Shown: positions 48,128 to 61,509 of the stretch, one piece after another | Position numbering within the stretch: the first letter of the stretch is position 1 | How the letters are laid out: every line of letters starts with the position of its first letter | Source: Siphlonurus alternatus | Taxonomy: Eukaryota; Arthropoda; Insecta; Ephemeroptera; Siphlonuridae | Length of the DNA: 64,000 nucleotides | Assembly (NCBI GenBank): GCA_949825025.1 | Contig: OX463780.1 | Span: 19,689,480-19,753,479 of the forward strand | Reading direction: 5' to 3' | Notes under the pieces: generated by a model | What the model saw: the letters and a program-made list of their open reading frames with translations, nothing else | What the model was told of the DNA's origin: nothing | The model's database searches: none | Position numbers and translations under genes: made by a program

Positions 48128-51100
48128 ATGCGACGAAGTATACGTCGTGCATTTCCAGGAATTATTTCTAATGAGCCTAATTACATTTGCTATCGACTTC
48201 TGAAAAAAAAATTTATAAAACCAGAGGCTAAGGTACTCAAATTAGCCCTGGAGATAGAAATTTTATCTTTTTCATGGTCCACGGCTCTGGAGATATTTTC
48301 TATGCGACGAAGTATACGTCGTGCATTTCCAGGAATTATTTCTAATGAGCCTAATTACATTTGCTATCGACTTCTGAAAATAATTTTTATAATACCAGAG
48401 GCTAAGGTACTCAAATTAGCCCTGGAGATAGAAATTTTATCTTTTTCATGGTCCACGGCTCTGGAGATATTTTCTATGCGACGAAGTATACGTCGTGCAT
48501 TTCCAGGAATTATTTCTAATGAGCCTAATTACAATTGCTATCGACTTCTGAAAAAATTTTTTATAATACCAGAGGCTAAGGTACTCAAATTAGCCCTGGA
48601 GTTAGAAATTTTATCTTTTTCATGGTCCACGGCTCTGGAGATATTTTATATGCGACGAAGTATACATCGTGCATTTCCAGGAATTATTTCTAATGAGCTC
48701 AATTACATTTGCTATCGATTTTTGAAAAAAAAATTTATAATACCAGAGGCTAAGGTACTCAAATTAGCCCTGGAGATAGAAATTTTAACATTTTCATCGT
48801 CCGCGGCTCTGGAGATATTTTATATGCGACGAAGTATACGTCGTGCATTTCCAGGATTTATTTCTAATGAGCCCAATTACATTTGCTATCGACTTCTGAA
48901 AACAAAATTTATAATACCAGAGGCTAAGGTACTCAAATTAGCCCTGGAGATAGAAATTTTATCTTTTTCATCGTCCACGGCTCTGGAGAAATTTTATATG
49001 CGACGAAGTATACCTCGTGCATTTCCAGGAATTATATCTAATGAGCCCAATTACATTTGCTATCGACTTCTGAAAAAAAATTTTATAATACCAGAGGCTA
49101 AGGTACTCAAATTAGCCCTGGAGATAGAAATTTTATTTTTTTCATCGTCCTCGGCTCTGGAGATATTTTATATGCGACGAAGTATACGTCGTGCATTTCC
49201 AGGAATTATATCTAATGAGCTCAATTACATTTGCTATCGATTTCTGAAAAAAAATTTTATAATACCAGAGGCTAAGGTACTCAAATTAGCCCTGGAGATA
49301 GAAATTTTAACATTTTCATCGTCCGCGGCTCCGGAGATATTTTATATGCGACGAAGTATACGTCGTGCATTTCCAGGAATTATTTCTAATGAGCTCAATT
49401 ATATTTGCTATCGATTTCTGAAAAAAAATTTTATAATACCCGAGTCTAAGGTACTCAAATTAGCCCTGGAGATAGAAATTTTAACATTTTCATCGTCCGC
49501 GGCTCCGGAGATATTTTATATGCGACGAAGTATACGTCGTGCATTTCCAGGAATTATTTCTAATGAGCTCAATTACATTTGCTATCGATTTCTGAAAAAA
49601 AATTTTATAATACCCGAGTCTAAGGTACTCAAATTAGCCCTGGAGATAGAATTTTTAACATTTTCATCGTCCGCGGCTCCGGAGATATTTTATATGCGAC
49701 GAAGTATACGTCGTGCATTTCCAGGAATTATATCTAATGAGCTCAATTACATTTATTATCGACTTCTGAAAAAAAATTTTATAATACCAGAGGCTAAGGT
49801 ACTCAAATTAGCCCTGGAGATAGAAATTTTAACATGTTCATCATCCATGGCTCCGGAGATATTTTATATGCGACGAAGTATACGTCGTGCATTTCCAGGA
49901 ATTATTTCGAATGAGCTCAATTACATTTGCTATCGACTTCTGAAAAAAAAATTTATAATACCAGAGGCTAAGGTACTCAAATTAGCCCTGGAGATAGAAA
50001 TTTTATCTTTTTCATGGTCCACGGCTCTGGAGATATTTTCTATGCGACGAAGTATACGTCGTGCATTTCCAGGAATTATATCTAATGAGCCTAATTACAT
50101 TTGCTATCGACTTCTGAAAAAAAATTTTATAATACCAGAGGCTAAGGTACTCAAATTAGCCCTGGAGATAGAAATTTTATCTTTTTCATCGTCCGCGGCT
50201 CTGGAGATATTTTCTATGCGACGAAGTATACGTCGTGCATTTCCAGGAATTATTTCTAATGAGCCTAATTACATTTGCTATCGACTTCTGAAAAAAAAAT
50301 TTATAAAACCAGAGGCTAAGGTACTCAAATTAGCCCTGGAGATAGAAATTTTATCTTTTTCATGGTCCACGGCTCTGGAGATATTTTCTATGCGACGAAG
50401 TATACGTCGTGCATTTCCAGGAATTATTTCTAATGAGCCTAATTACATTTGCTATCGACTTCTGAAAAAAATTTTTATAATACCAGAGGCTAAGGTACTC
50501 AAATTAGCCCTGGAGATAGAAATTTTATCTTTTTCATGGTCCACGGCTCTGGAGATATTTTCTATGCGACGAAGTATACGTCGTGCATTTCCAGGAATTA
50601 TTTCTAATGAGCCTAATTACAATTGCTATCGACTTCTGAAAAAAAATTTTATAATACCAGAGGCTAAGGTACTCAAATTAGCCCTGGAGTTAGAAATTTT
50701 ATCTTTTTCATGGTCCACGGCTCTGGAGATATTTTATATGCGACGAAGTATACGTCGTGCATTTCCAGGTATTATTTCTAATGAGCTCAATTACATTTGC
50801 TATCGACTTCTGAAAAAAAAATTTATAATACCAGAGGCTAAGGTACTCAAATTAGCCCTGGAGATAGAAATTTTAACATTTTCATCGTCCGCGGCTCTGG
50901 AGATATTTTATATGCGACGAAGTATACGTCGTGCATTTCCAGGATTTATTTCTAATGAGCCCAATTACATTTGCTATCGACTTCTGAAAAAAAATTTTAT
51001 AATACCAGAGGCTAAGGTACTCAAATTAGCCCTGGAGATAGAAATTTTATCTTTTTCATCGTCCACGGCTCTGGAGAAATTTTATATGCGACGAAGTATA

Positions 51101-51781
51101 CCTCGTGCATTTCCAGGAATTATATCTAATGAGCCCAATTACATTTGCTATCGACTTCTGAAAAAAAATTTTATAATACCAGAGGCTAAGGTACTCAAAT
51201 TAGCCCTGGAGATAGAAATTTTATCTTTTTCATGGTCCACGGCTCTGGAGATATTTTCTATGCGACGAAGTATACGTCGTGCATTTCCAGGAATTATATC
51301 TAATGAGCCCAATTACATTTGCTATCGATTTCTGAAAAAAAAATTTATAATACCAGAGGCTAAGGTACTCAAATTAGCCCAGGAGATAGAAATTTTATCT
51401 TTTTCATGGTCCACGGCTCTGGAGATATTTTCTATGCGACGAAGTATACGTCGTGCATTTCCAGGAATTATTTCTAATGAGCTCAATTACATTTGCTATC
51501 GATTTCTGAAAAAAAATTTTATAATACCAGAGGCTAAGGTACTCAAATTAGCCCTGGAGATAGAATTTTTATCATTTTCATCGTCCACGCCTCTGGAGTT
51601 ATTTTCTATGCGAAGAACTATACGTCGTGCCTTTCCAGGAATTATTTCTAATGAGCTCAATTACATTTGCTATCGACTTCTGAAAAAAAATTTTATAATA
51701 CCAGAGGCTAAGGTACTCAAATTAGCCCTGGAGATAGAAATTTTATCTTTTTCATCGTCCGCGGCTCTGGAGATATTTTCT
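48128..51781. repeat. Higher-order repeat copy A (21 units, 3,654 bp)
   Basis: Twenty-one units with individually distinctive variants: for example the unit with AAAACCAGAGGC (unit 1), the one with AATTGCTATCG (unit 3), CCTCGTGCATTT (unit 6), ATTTATTATCGAC (unit 10) and CACGCCTCTGGAG (unit 20). The same order recurs in copy B. Within the copy, units 13-18 repeat the order of units 1-6, showing an older 12-unit duplication. Confidence 0.93.
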
Positions 51782-54700
51782 ATGCGACGAAGTATACGTC
51801 GTGCATTTCCAGGAATTATTTCTAATGAGCCTAATTACATTTGCTATCGACTTCTGAAAAAAAAATTTATAAAACCAGAGGCTAAGGTACTCAAATTAGC
51901 CCTGGAGATAGAAATTTTATCTTTTTCATGGTCCACGGCTCTGGAGATATTTTCTATGCGACGAAGTATACGTCGTGCATTTCCAGGAATTATTTCTAAT
52001 GAGCCTAATTACATTTGCTATCGACTTCTGAAAAAAATTTTTATAATACCAGAGGCTAAGGTACTCAAATTAGCCCTGGAGATAGAAATTTTATCTTTTT
52101 CATGGTCCACGGCTCTGGAGATATTTTCTATGCGACGAAGTATACGTCGTGCATTTCCAGGAATTATTTCTAATGAGCCTAATTACAATTGCTATCGACT
52201 TCTGAAAAAATTTTTTATAATACCAGAGGCTAAGGTACTCAAATTAGCCCTGGAGTTAGAAATTTTATCTTTTTCATGGTCCACGGCTCTGGAGATATTT
52301 TATATGCGACGAAGTATACATCGTGCATTTCCAGGAATTATTTCTAATGAGCTCAATTACATTTGCTATCGATTTTTGAAAAAAAAATTTATAATACCAG
52401 AGGCTAAGGTACTCAAATTAGCCCTGGAGATAGAAATTTTAACATTTTCATCGTCCGCGGCTCTGGAGATATTTTATATGCGACGAAGTATACGTCGTGC
52501 ATTTCCAGGATTTATTTCTAATGAGCCCAATTACATTTGCTATCGACTTCTGAAAACAAAATTTATAATACCAGAGGCTAAGGTACTCAAATTAGCCCTG
52601 GAGATAGAAATTTTATCTTTTTCATCGTCCACGGCTCTGGAGAAATTTTATATGCGACGAAGTATACCTCGTGCATTTCCAGGAATTATATCTAATGAGC
52701 CCAATTACATTTGCTATCGACTTCTGAAAAAAAATTTTATAATACCAGAGGCTAAGGTACTCAAATTAGCCCTGGAGATAGAAATTTTATTTTTTTCATC
52801 GTCCTCGGCTCTGGAGATATTTTATATGCGACGAAGTATACGTCGTGCATTTCCAGGAATTATATCTAATGAGCTCAATTACATTTGCTATCGATTTCTG
52901 AAAAAAAATTTTATAATACCAGAGGCTAAGGTACTCAAATTAGCCCTGGAGATAGAAATTTTAACATTTTCATCGTCCGCGGCTCCGGAGATATTTTATA
53001 TGCGACGAAGTATACGTCGTGCATTTCCAGGAATTATTTCTAATGAGCTCAATTACATTTGCTATCGATTTCTGAAAAAAAATTTTATAATACCCGAGTC
53101 TAAGGTACTCAAATTAGCCCTGGAGATAGAAATTTTAACATTTTCATCGTCCGCGGCTCCGGAGATATTTTATATGCGACGAAGTATACGTCGTGCATTT
53201 CCAGGAATTATTTCTAATGAGCTCAATTACATTTGCTATCGATTTCTGAAAAAAAATTTTATAATACCCGAGTCTAAGGTACTCAAATTAGCCCTGGAGA
53301 TAGAATTTTTAACATTTTCATCGTCCGCGGCTCCGGAGATATTTTATATGCGACGAAGTATACGTCGTGCATTTCCAGGAATTATATCTAATGAGCTCAA
53401 TTACATTTATTATCGACTTCTGAAAAAAAATTTTATAATACCAGAGGCTAAGGTACTCAAATTAGCCCTGGAGATAGAAATTTTAACATGTTCATCATCC
53501 ATGGCTCCGGAGATATTTTATATGCGACGAAGTATACGTCGTGCATTTCCAGGAATTATTTCGAATGAGCTCAATTACATTTGCTATCGACTTCTGAAAA
53601 AAAAATTTATAATACCAGAGGCTAAGGTACTCAAATTAGCCCTGGAGATAGAAATTTTATCTTTTTCATGGTCCACGGCTCTGGAGATATTTTCTATGCG
53701 ACGAAGTATACGTCGTGCATTTCCAGGAATTATATCTAATGAGCCTAATTACATTTGCTATCGACTTCTGAAAAAAAATTTTATAATACCAGAGGCTAAG
53801 GTACTCAAATTAGCCCTGGAGATAGAAATTTTATCTTTTTCATCGTCCGCGGCTCTGGAGATATTTTCTATGCGACGAAGTATACGTCGTGCATTTCCAG
53901 GAATTATTTCTAATGAGCCTAATTACATTTGCTATCGACTTCTGAAAAAAAAATTTATAAAACCAGAGGCTAAGGTACTCAAATTAGCCCTGGAGATAGA
54001 AATTTTATCTTTTTCATGGTCCACGGCTCTGGAGATATTTTCTATGCGACGAAGTATACGTCGTGCATTTCCAGGAATTATTTCTAATGAGCCTAATTAC
54101 ATTTGCTATCGACTTCTGAAAAAAATTTTTATAATACCAGAGGCTAAGGTACTCAAATTAGCCCTGGAGATGGAAATTTTATCTTTTTCATGGTCCACGG
54201 CTCTGGAGATATTTTCTATGCGACGAAGTATACGTCGTGCATTTCCAGGAATTATTTCTAATGAGCCTAATTACAATTGCTATCGACTTCTGAAAAAAAA
54301 TTTTATAATACCAGAGGCTAAGGTACTCAAATTAGCCCTGGAGTTAGAAATTTTATCTTTTTCATGGTCCACGGCTCTGGAGATATTTTATATGCGACGA
54401 AGTATACGTCGTGCATTTCCAGGTATTATTTCTAATGAGCTCAATTACATTTGCTATCGACTTCTGAAAAAAAAATTTATAATACCAGAGGCTAAGGTAC
54501 TCAAATTAGCCCTGGAGATAGAAATTTTAACATTTTCATCGTCCGCGGCTCTGGAGATATTTTATATGCGACGAAGTATACGTCGTGCATTTCCAGGATT
54601 TATTTCTAATGAGCCCAATTACATTTGCTATCGACTTCTGAAAAAAAATTTTATAATACCAGAGGCTAAGGTACTCAAATTAGCCCTGGAGATAGAAATT

Positions 54701-55435
54701 TTATCTTTTTCATCGTCCACGGCTCTGGAGAAATTTTATATGCGACGAAGTATACCTCGTGCATTTCCAGGAATTATATCTAATGAGCCCAATTACATTT
54801 GCTATCGACTTCTGAAAAAAAATTTTATAATACCAGAGGCTAAGGTACTCAAATTAGCCCTGGAGATAGAAATTTTATCTTTTTCATGGTCCACGGCTCT
54901 GGAGATATTTTCTATGCGACGAAGTATACGTCGTGCATTTCCAGGAATTATATCTAATGAGCCCAATTACATTTGCTATCGATTTCTGAAAAAAAAATTT
55001 ATAATACCAGAGGCTAAGGTACTCAAATTAGCCCAGGAGATAGAAATTTTATCTTTTTCATGGTCCACGGCTCTGGAGATATTTTCTATGCGACGAAGTA
55101 TACGTCGTGCATTTCCAGGAATTATTTCTAATGAGCTCAATTACATTTGCTATCGATTTCTGAAAAAAAATTTTATAATACCAGAGGCTAAGGTACTCAA
55201 ATTAGCCCTGGAGATAGAATTTTTAACATTTTCATCGTCCACGCCTCTGGAGTTATTTTCTAAGCGAAGAACTATACGTTGTGCCTTTCCAGGAATTATT
55301 TCTAATGAGCTCAATTACATTTGCTATCGACTTCTGAAAAAAAATTTTATAATACCAGAGGCTAAGGTACTCAAATTAGCCCTGGAGATAGAAATTTTAT
55401 CTTTTTCATCGTCCGCGGCTCTGGAGATATTTTCT
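51782..55435. repeat. Higher-order repeat copy B (21 units, 3,654 bp)
   Basis: Unit by unit this repeats copy A. Comparing the conceptual translation of both blocks (1,218 codons) I find five differences: in units 2, 14 and 20, and two in unit 21, including ATG to AAG at 55,262. The near identity implies very recent duplication or conversion of the 3.65-kb block, or an assembly duplication. Confidence 0.92.
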
Positions 55436-58400
55436 ATGCGACGAAGTATACGTCGTGCATTTCCAGGAATTATTTCTAATGAGCCTAATTACATTTGCTA
55501 TCGACTTCTGAAAAAAAAAATTATAAAACCAGAGGCTAAGGTACTCAAATTAGCCCTGGAGATAGAAATTTTATCTTTTTCATGGTCCACGGCTCTGGAG
55601 ATATTTTCTATGCGACGAAGTATACGTCGTGCATTTCCAGGAATTATTTCTGATGAGCCTAATTACATTTGCTATCGACTTCTGAAAAAAAATTTTATAA
55701 TACCAGAGGCTAAGGTACTCAAATTAGCCCTGGAGATAGAAATTTTATCTTTTTCATGGTCCACGGCTCTGGAGATATTTTCTATGCGACGAAGTATACG
55801 TCGTGCATTTCCAGGAATTATTTCTAATGAGCCTAATTACAATTGCTATCGACTTCTGAAAAAAATTTTTATAATACCAGAGGCTAAGGTACTCAAATTA
55901 GCCCTGGAGTTAGAAATTTTATCTTTTTCATGGTCCACGGCTCTGGAGATATTTTATATGCGACGAAGTATACGTCGTGCATTTCCAGGAATTATTTCTA
56001 ATGAGCTCAATTACATTTGCTATCGACTTCTGAAAAAAAAATTTATAATACCAGAGGCTAAGGTACTCAAATTAGCCCTGGAGATAGAAATTTTAACATT
56101 TTCATCGTCCGCGGCTCTGGAGATATTTTATATGCGACGAAGTATACGTCGTGCATTTCCAGGATTTATTTCTAATGAGCCCAATTACATTTGCTATCGA
56201 CTTCTGAAAAAAAATTTTATAATACCAGAGGCTAAGGTACTCAAATTAGCCCTGGAGATAGAAATTTTATCTTTTTCATCGTCCACGGCTCTGGAGAAAT
56301 TTTATATGCGACGAAGTATACCTCGTGCATTTCCAGGAATTATATCTAATGAGCCCAATTACATTTGCTATCGACTTCTGAAAAAATTTTTTATAATACC
56401 AGAGGCTAAGGTACTCAAATTAGCCCTGGAGATAGAAATTTTATTTTTTTCATCGTCCTCGGCTCTGGAGATATTTTATATGCGACGAAGTTTACGTCGT
56501 GCATTTCCAGGAATTATATCTAATGAGCTCAATTACATTTGCTATCGATTTCTGAAAAAAAAATTTATAATACCAGAGGCTAAGGTACTCAAATTAGCCC
56601 TGGAGATAGAATTTTTAACATTTTCATCGTCCGCGGCTCCGGAGATATTTTATATGCGACGAAGTATACGTCGTGCATTTCCAGGAATTATATCTAATGA
56701 GCTCAATTACATTTATTATCGACTTCTGAAAAAAAATTTTATAATACCAGAGGCTAAGGTACTCAAATTAGCCCTGGAGTTAGAAATTTTATCTTTTTCA
56801 TGGTCCACGGCTCTTGAGATATTTTATATGCGATGAAGTATACGTCGTGCATTTCCAGGAATTATTTCTAATGAGCTCAATTACATTTGCTATCGACTTC
56901 TGAAAAAAAAATTTATAATACCAGAGGCTAAGGTACTCAAATTAGCCCTGGAGGTAGAAATTTTAACATTTTCATCGTCCGCGGCTCTGGAGATATTTTC
57001 TATGCGACGAAGTATACGTCGTGCATTTCCAGGAATTATTTCTAATGAGCCTAATTACATTTGCTATCGACTTCTGAAAAAAATTTTTATAATACCAGAG
57101 GCTAAGGTACTCAAATTAGCCCTGGAGATAGAAATTTTATCTTTTTCATGGTCCACGGCTCTGGAGATATTTTCTATGCGACGAAGTATACGTCGTGCAT
57201 TTCCAGGAATTATTTCTAATGAGCCTAATTACAATTGCTATCGACTTCTGAAAAAAAAATTTATAATACCAGAGGCTAAGGTACTCAAATTAGCCCTGGA
57301 GTTAGAAATTTTATCTTTTTCATGGTCCACGGCTCTGGAGATATTTTATATGCGACGAAGTATACGTCGTGCATTTCCAGGTATTATTTCTAATGAGCTC
57401 AATTACATTTGCTATCGACTTCTGAAAAAAAAATTTATAATACCAGAGGCTAAGGTACTCAAATTAGCCCTGGAGATAGAAATTTTAACATTTTCATCGT
57501 CCGCGGCTCTGGAGATATTTTATATGCGACGAAGTATACGTCGTGCATTTCCAGGATTTATTTCTAATGAGCCCAATTACATTTGCTATCGACTTCTGAA
57601 AAAAAATTTTATAATACCAGAGGCTAAGGTACTCAAATTAGCCCTGGAGATAGAAATTTTATCTTTTTCATCGTCCACGGCTCTGGAGAAATTTTATATG
57701 CGACGAAGTATACCTCGTGCATTTCCAGGAATTATATCTAATGAGCCCAATTACATTTGCTATCGACTTCTGAAAAAAAATTTTATAATACCAGAGGCTA
57801 AGGTACTCAAATTAGCCCTGGAGATAGAAATATTATTTTTTTCATCGTCCTCGGCTCTGGAGATATTTTATATGCGACGAAGTATACGTCGTGCATTTCC
57901 AGGAATTATATCTAATGAGCTCAATTACATTTGCTATCGATTTCTGAAAAAAAATTTTATAATACCAGAGGCTAAGGTACTCGAATTAGCCCAGGAGATA
58001 GAAATTTTATCTTTTTCATGGTCCACGGCTCTGGAGATATTTTCTATGCGACGAAGTATACGTCGTGCATTTCCAGGAATTATATCTAATGAGCCCAATT
58101 ACATTTGCTATCGATTTCTGAAAAAAAAATTTATAATACCAGAGGCTAAGGTACTCAAATTAGCCCAAGAGATAGAAATTTTATCTTTTTCATGGTCCAC
58201 GGCTCTGGAGATATTTTATATGCGACGAAGTATACGTCGTGCATTTCCAGGAATTATTTCTAATGAGCTCAATTACATTTGCTATCGACTTCTGAAAAAA
58301 AAATTTATAATACCAGAGGCTAAGGTACTCAAATTAGCCCTGGAGGTAGAAATTTTAACATTTTCATCGTCCGCGGCTCTGGAGATATTTTATATGCGAC

Positions 58401-61400
58401 GAAGTATACGTCGTGCATTTCCAGGATTTATTTCTAATGAGCCCAATTACATTTGCTATCGACTTCTGAAAAAAATTTTTATAATACCAGAGGCTAAGGT
58501 ACTCAAATTAGCCCTGGAGATAGAAATTTTATCTTTTTCATGGTCCACGGCTCTGGAGATATTTTCTATGCGACGAAGTATACGTCGTGCATTTCCAGGA
58601 ATTATTTCTAATGAGCCTAATTACAATTGCTATCGACTTCTGAAAAAAAAATTTATAATACCAGAGGCTAAGGTACTCAAATTAGCCCTGGAGTTAGAAA
58701 TTTTAACATTTTCATCGTCCGCGGCTCTGGAGATATTTTATATGCGACGAAGTATACGTCGTGCATTTCCAGGATTTATTTCTAATGAGCCCAATTACAT
58801 TTGCTATCGACTTCTGAAAAAAAATTTTATAATACCAGAGGCTAAGGTACTCAAATTAGCCCTGGAGATAGAAATTTTATCTTTTTCATCGTCCACGGCT
58901 CTGGAGAAATTTTATATGCGACGAAGTATACCTCGTGCATTTCCAGGAATTATATCTAATGAGCCCAATTACATTTGCTATCGACTTCTGAAAAAAATTT
59001 TTATAATACCAGAGGCTAAGGTACTCAAATTAGCCCTGGAGATAGAAATTTTATTTTTTTCATCGTCCTCGGCTCTGGAGATATTTTATATGCGACGAAG
59101 TTTACGTCGTGCATTTCCAGGAATTATATCTAATGAGCTCAATTACATTTGCTATCGATTTCTGAAAAAAAATTTTATAATACCAGAGGCTAAGGTACTC
59201 AAATTAGCCCTGGAGTTAGAAATTTTATCTTTTTCATGGTCCACGGCTCTGGAGATATTTTATATGCGACGAAGTATACGTCGTGCATTTCCAGGAATTA
59301 TTTCTAATGAGCTCAATTACATTTGCTATCGACTTCTGAAAAAAAAATTTATAATACCAGAGGCTAAGGTACTCAAATTAGCCCTGGAGGTAGAAATTTT
59401 AACATTTTCATCGTCCGCGGCTCTGGAGATATTTTATATGCGACGAAGTATACGTCGTGCATTTCCAGGATTTATTTCTAATGAGCCCAATTACATTTGC
59501 TATCGACTTCTGAAAAAAATTTTTATAATACCAGAGGCTAAGGTACTCAAATTAGCCCTGGAGATAGAAATTTTATATTTTTCATCGTCCACGGCTCTGG
59601 AGATATTTTATATGCGACGAAGTATACGTCGTGCATTTCCAGGAATTATTTCTAATGAGCTCAATTACATTTGCTATCGACTTCTGAAAAAAAAATTTAT
59701 AATACCAGAGGCTAAGGTACTCAAATTAGCCCTGGAGATAGAAATTTTATCTTTATTATCGTCCACGGCTCTGGAGATATTTTATATGCGTCGAACTATA
59801 CGTCGTGCATTTCCAGGAATTATATCTAATGAGCCCAATTACATTTGCTATCGACTTCTGAAAAAAATTTTTATAATACCAGAGGCTAAGGTACTCAAAT
59901 TAGCCCTGGAGATAGAAATTTTATTTTTTTCATCGTCCTCGGCTCTGGAGATATTTTATATGCGACGAAGTATACGTCGTGCATTTCCAGGAATTATATC
60001 TAATGAGCTCAATTACATTTGCTATCGATTTCTGAAAAAATTTTTTATAATACCAGAGGCTAAGGTACTCAAATTAGCCCTGGAGATAGAAATTTTAACA
60101 TTTTCATCATCCGCGGCTCCGGAGATATTTTATATGCGACGAAGTATACGTCGTGCATTTCCAGGAATTATATCTAATGAGCCCAATTACATTTGCTATC
60201 GACTTCTGAAAAAAAATTTTATAATACCAGAGGCTAAGGTACTCAAATTAGCCCTGGAGATAGAATTTTTAACATTTTCATCGTCCGCGGCTCCGGAGAT
60301 ATTTTATATGCGACGAAGTATACGTCGTGCATTTCCAGGAATTATTTCTAATGAGCTCAATTACATTTGCTATCGACTTCTGAAAAAAAATTTTATAATA
60401 CCAGAGGCTAAGGTACTCAAATTAGCCCTGGAGATAGAAATTTTATTTTTTTCATCGTCCGCGGCTCCGGAGATATTTTATATGCGACGAAGTATACGTC
60501 GTGCATTTCCAGGAATTATATCTAATGAGCTCAATTACATTTGCTATCTATTTCTGAAAAAAAAATTTATAATACCAGAGGCTAAGGTACTCAAATTAGC
60601 CCAGGAGATAGAAATTTTATCTTTTTCATGGTCCACGGCTCTGGAGATATTTTCTATGCGACGAAGTATACGTCGTGCATTTCCAGGAATTATTTCTAAT
60701 GAGCTCAATTACATTTGCTATCGACTGCTGAAAAAAAATTTATAATACCAGAGGCTAAGGTACTCAAATTAGCCCAGGAGATAGAAATTTTATTTTTTTC
60801 ATCGTCCGCGGCTCCGGAGATATTTTATATGCGACGAAGTATACGTCGTGCATTTCCAGGAATTATATCTAATGAGCTCAATTACATTTGCTATCGATTT
60901 CTGAAAAAAAAATTTATAATACCAGAGGCTAAGGTACTCAAATTAGCCCAGGAGATAGAAATTTTATCTTTTTCATGGTCCACGGCTCTGGAGATATTTT
61001 CTATGCGACGAAGTATACGTCGTGCATTTCCAGGAATTATTTCTAATGAGCTCAATTACATTTGCTATCGATTTCTGAAAAAAAATTTTATAATACCAGA
61101 GGCTAAGGTACTCAAATTAGCCCTGGAGATAGAAATTTTATCTTTTTTATCGTCCACGGCTCTGGAGATATTTTATATGCGACGAACTATACGTCGTGCA
61201 TTTCCAGGAATTATATCTAATGAGCCCAATTACATTTGCTATCGACTTCTGAAAAAAAAATTTATGATACCAGAGGCTAAGGTACTCAAATTAGCCTTGG
61301 AGATAGAAATTTTATTTTTTTCATCGTCCGCGGCTCTGGAGATATTTTATATGCGACGAAGTATACGTCGTGCATTTCCAGGAATTATATCTAATGAGCT

Positions 61401-61509
61401 CAATTACATTTGTTATCGACTTCTGAAAAAAAATTTTATAATACCAGAGGCTAAGGTACTCAAATTAGCCCTGGAGATAGAATTTTTAACATTTTCATCA
61501 TCCGCGGCT
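55436..61509. repeat. Rearranged part of the satellite array
   Basis: The first units (55,436-56,480) follow the order of units 1-6 of the higher-order repeat. Order then breaks into shorter reused blocks: units of the NYNC, GFIS and IPR types recur in different combinations at 57,176-57,870 and 58,570-59,090. One unit carries CGATGA (nonsense) at 56,831-56,836, and one has lost a base near 60,730. This mosaic fits repeated unequal exchange. Confidence 0.85.

Larger units (their letters stand above)
48128..56836 (+). other. Open frame of 2,902 codons formed by the satellite (probably not a protein)
   Basis: Fifty units are open in one frame because 174 = 3 x 58 and the unit lacks a stop in that frame. 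Each 58-residue unit starts MRRSIRRAFPG and has a basic first half and a hydrophobic/acidic second half (KVLKLALEIEIL). The frame ends at CGA to TGA; two further frames, 57,002-60,745 and 60,715-61,548, continue the array. Most variable sites between units change the amino acid (R/P, I/F, P/L, C/Y, L/F, W/S, T/A/S, L/P, S/Y, I/K), and few are silent. That is not what purifying selection on a protein gives. No promoter, splice site or signal peptide is evident. Confidence 0.6.
47822..61509. repeat. 13.7-kb satellite array, 174-bp unit, about 78 copies
   Basis: The same 174-bp unit recurs without spacers. The marker GCGACGAAGTATACGTCGTG appears in register at 48,130, 48,304, 48,478 and so on. 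Units differ by substitutions. I find only one length change (a 1-bp loss near 60,730). The left edge decays gradually: the unit is recognisable but degraded from about 47,822, and the first complete unit is at 47,954. The right edge is abrupt, at GCGGCT|ACATG. The unit is close to one nucleosome repeat. It contains a poly-A/poly-T tract (12 bp in total) and a near-palindrome centred on GTATAC. Family unknown to me. Confidence 0.97.

Noticed and set aside
47822..61509. CRISPR-like array or tandem protein-coding gene
   Set aside because: Units are head-to-tail with no unique spacers, so it is not CRISPR. Mostly amino-acid-changing differences and the lack of gene signals argue against a repeat protein.
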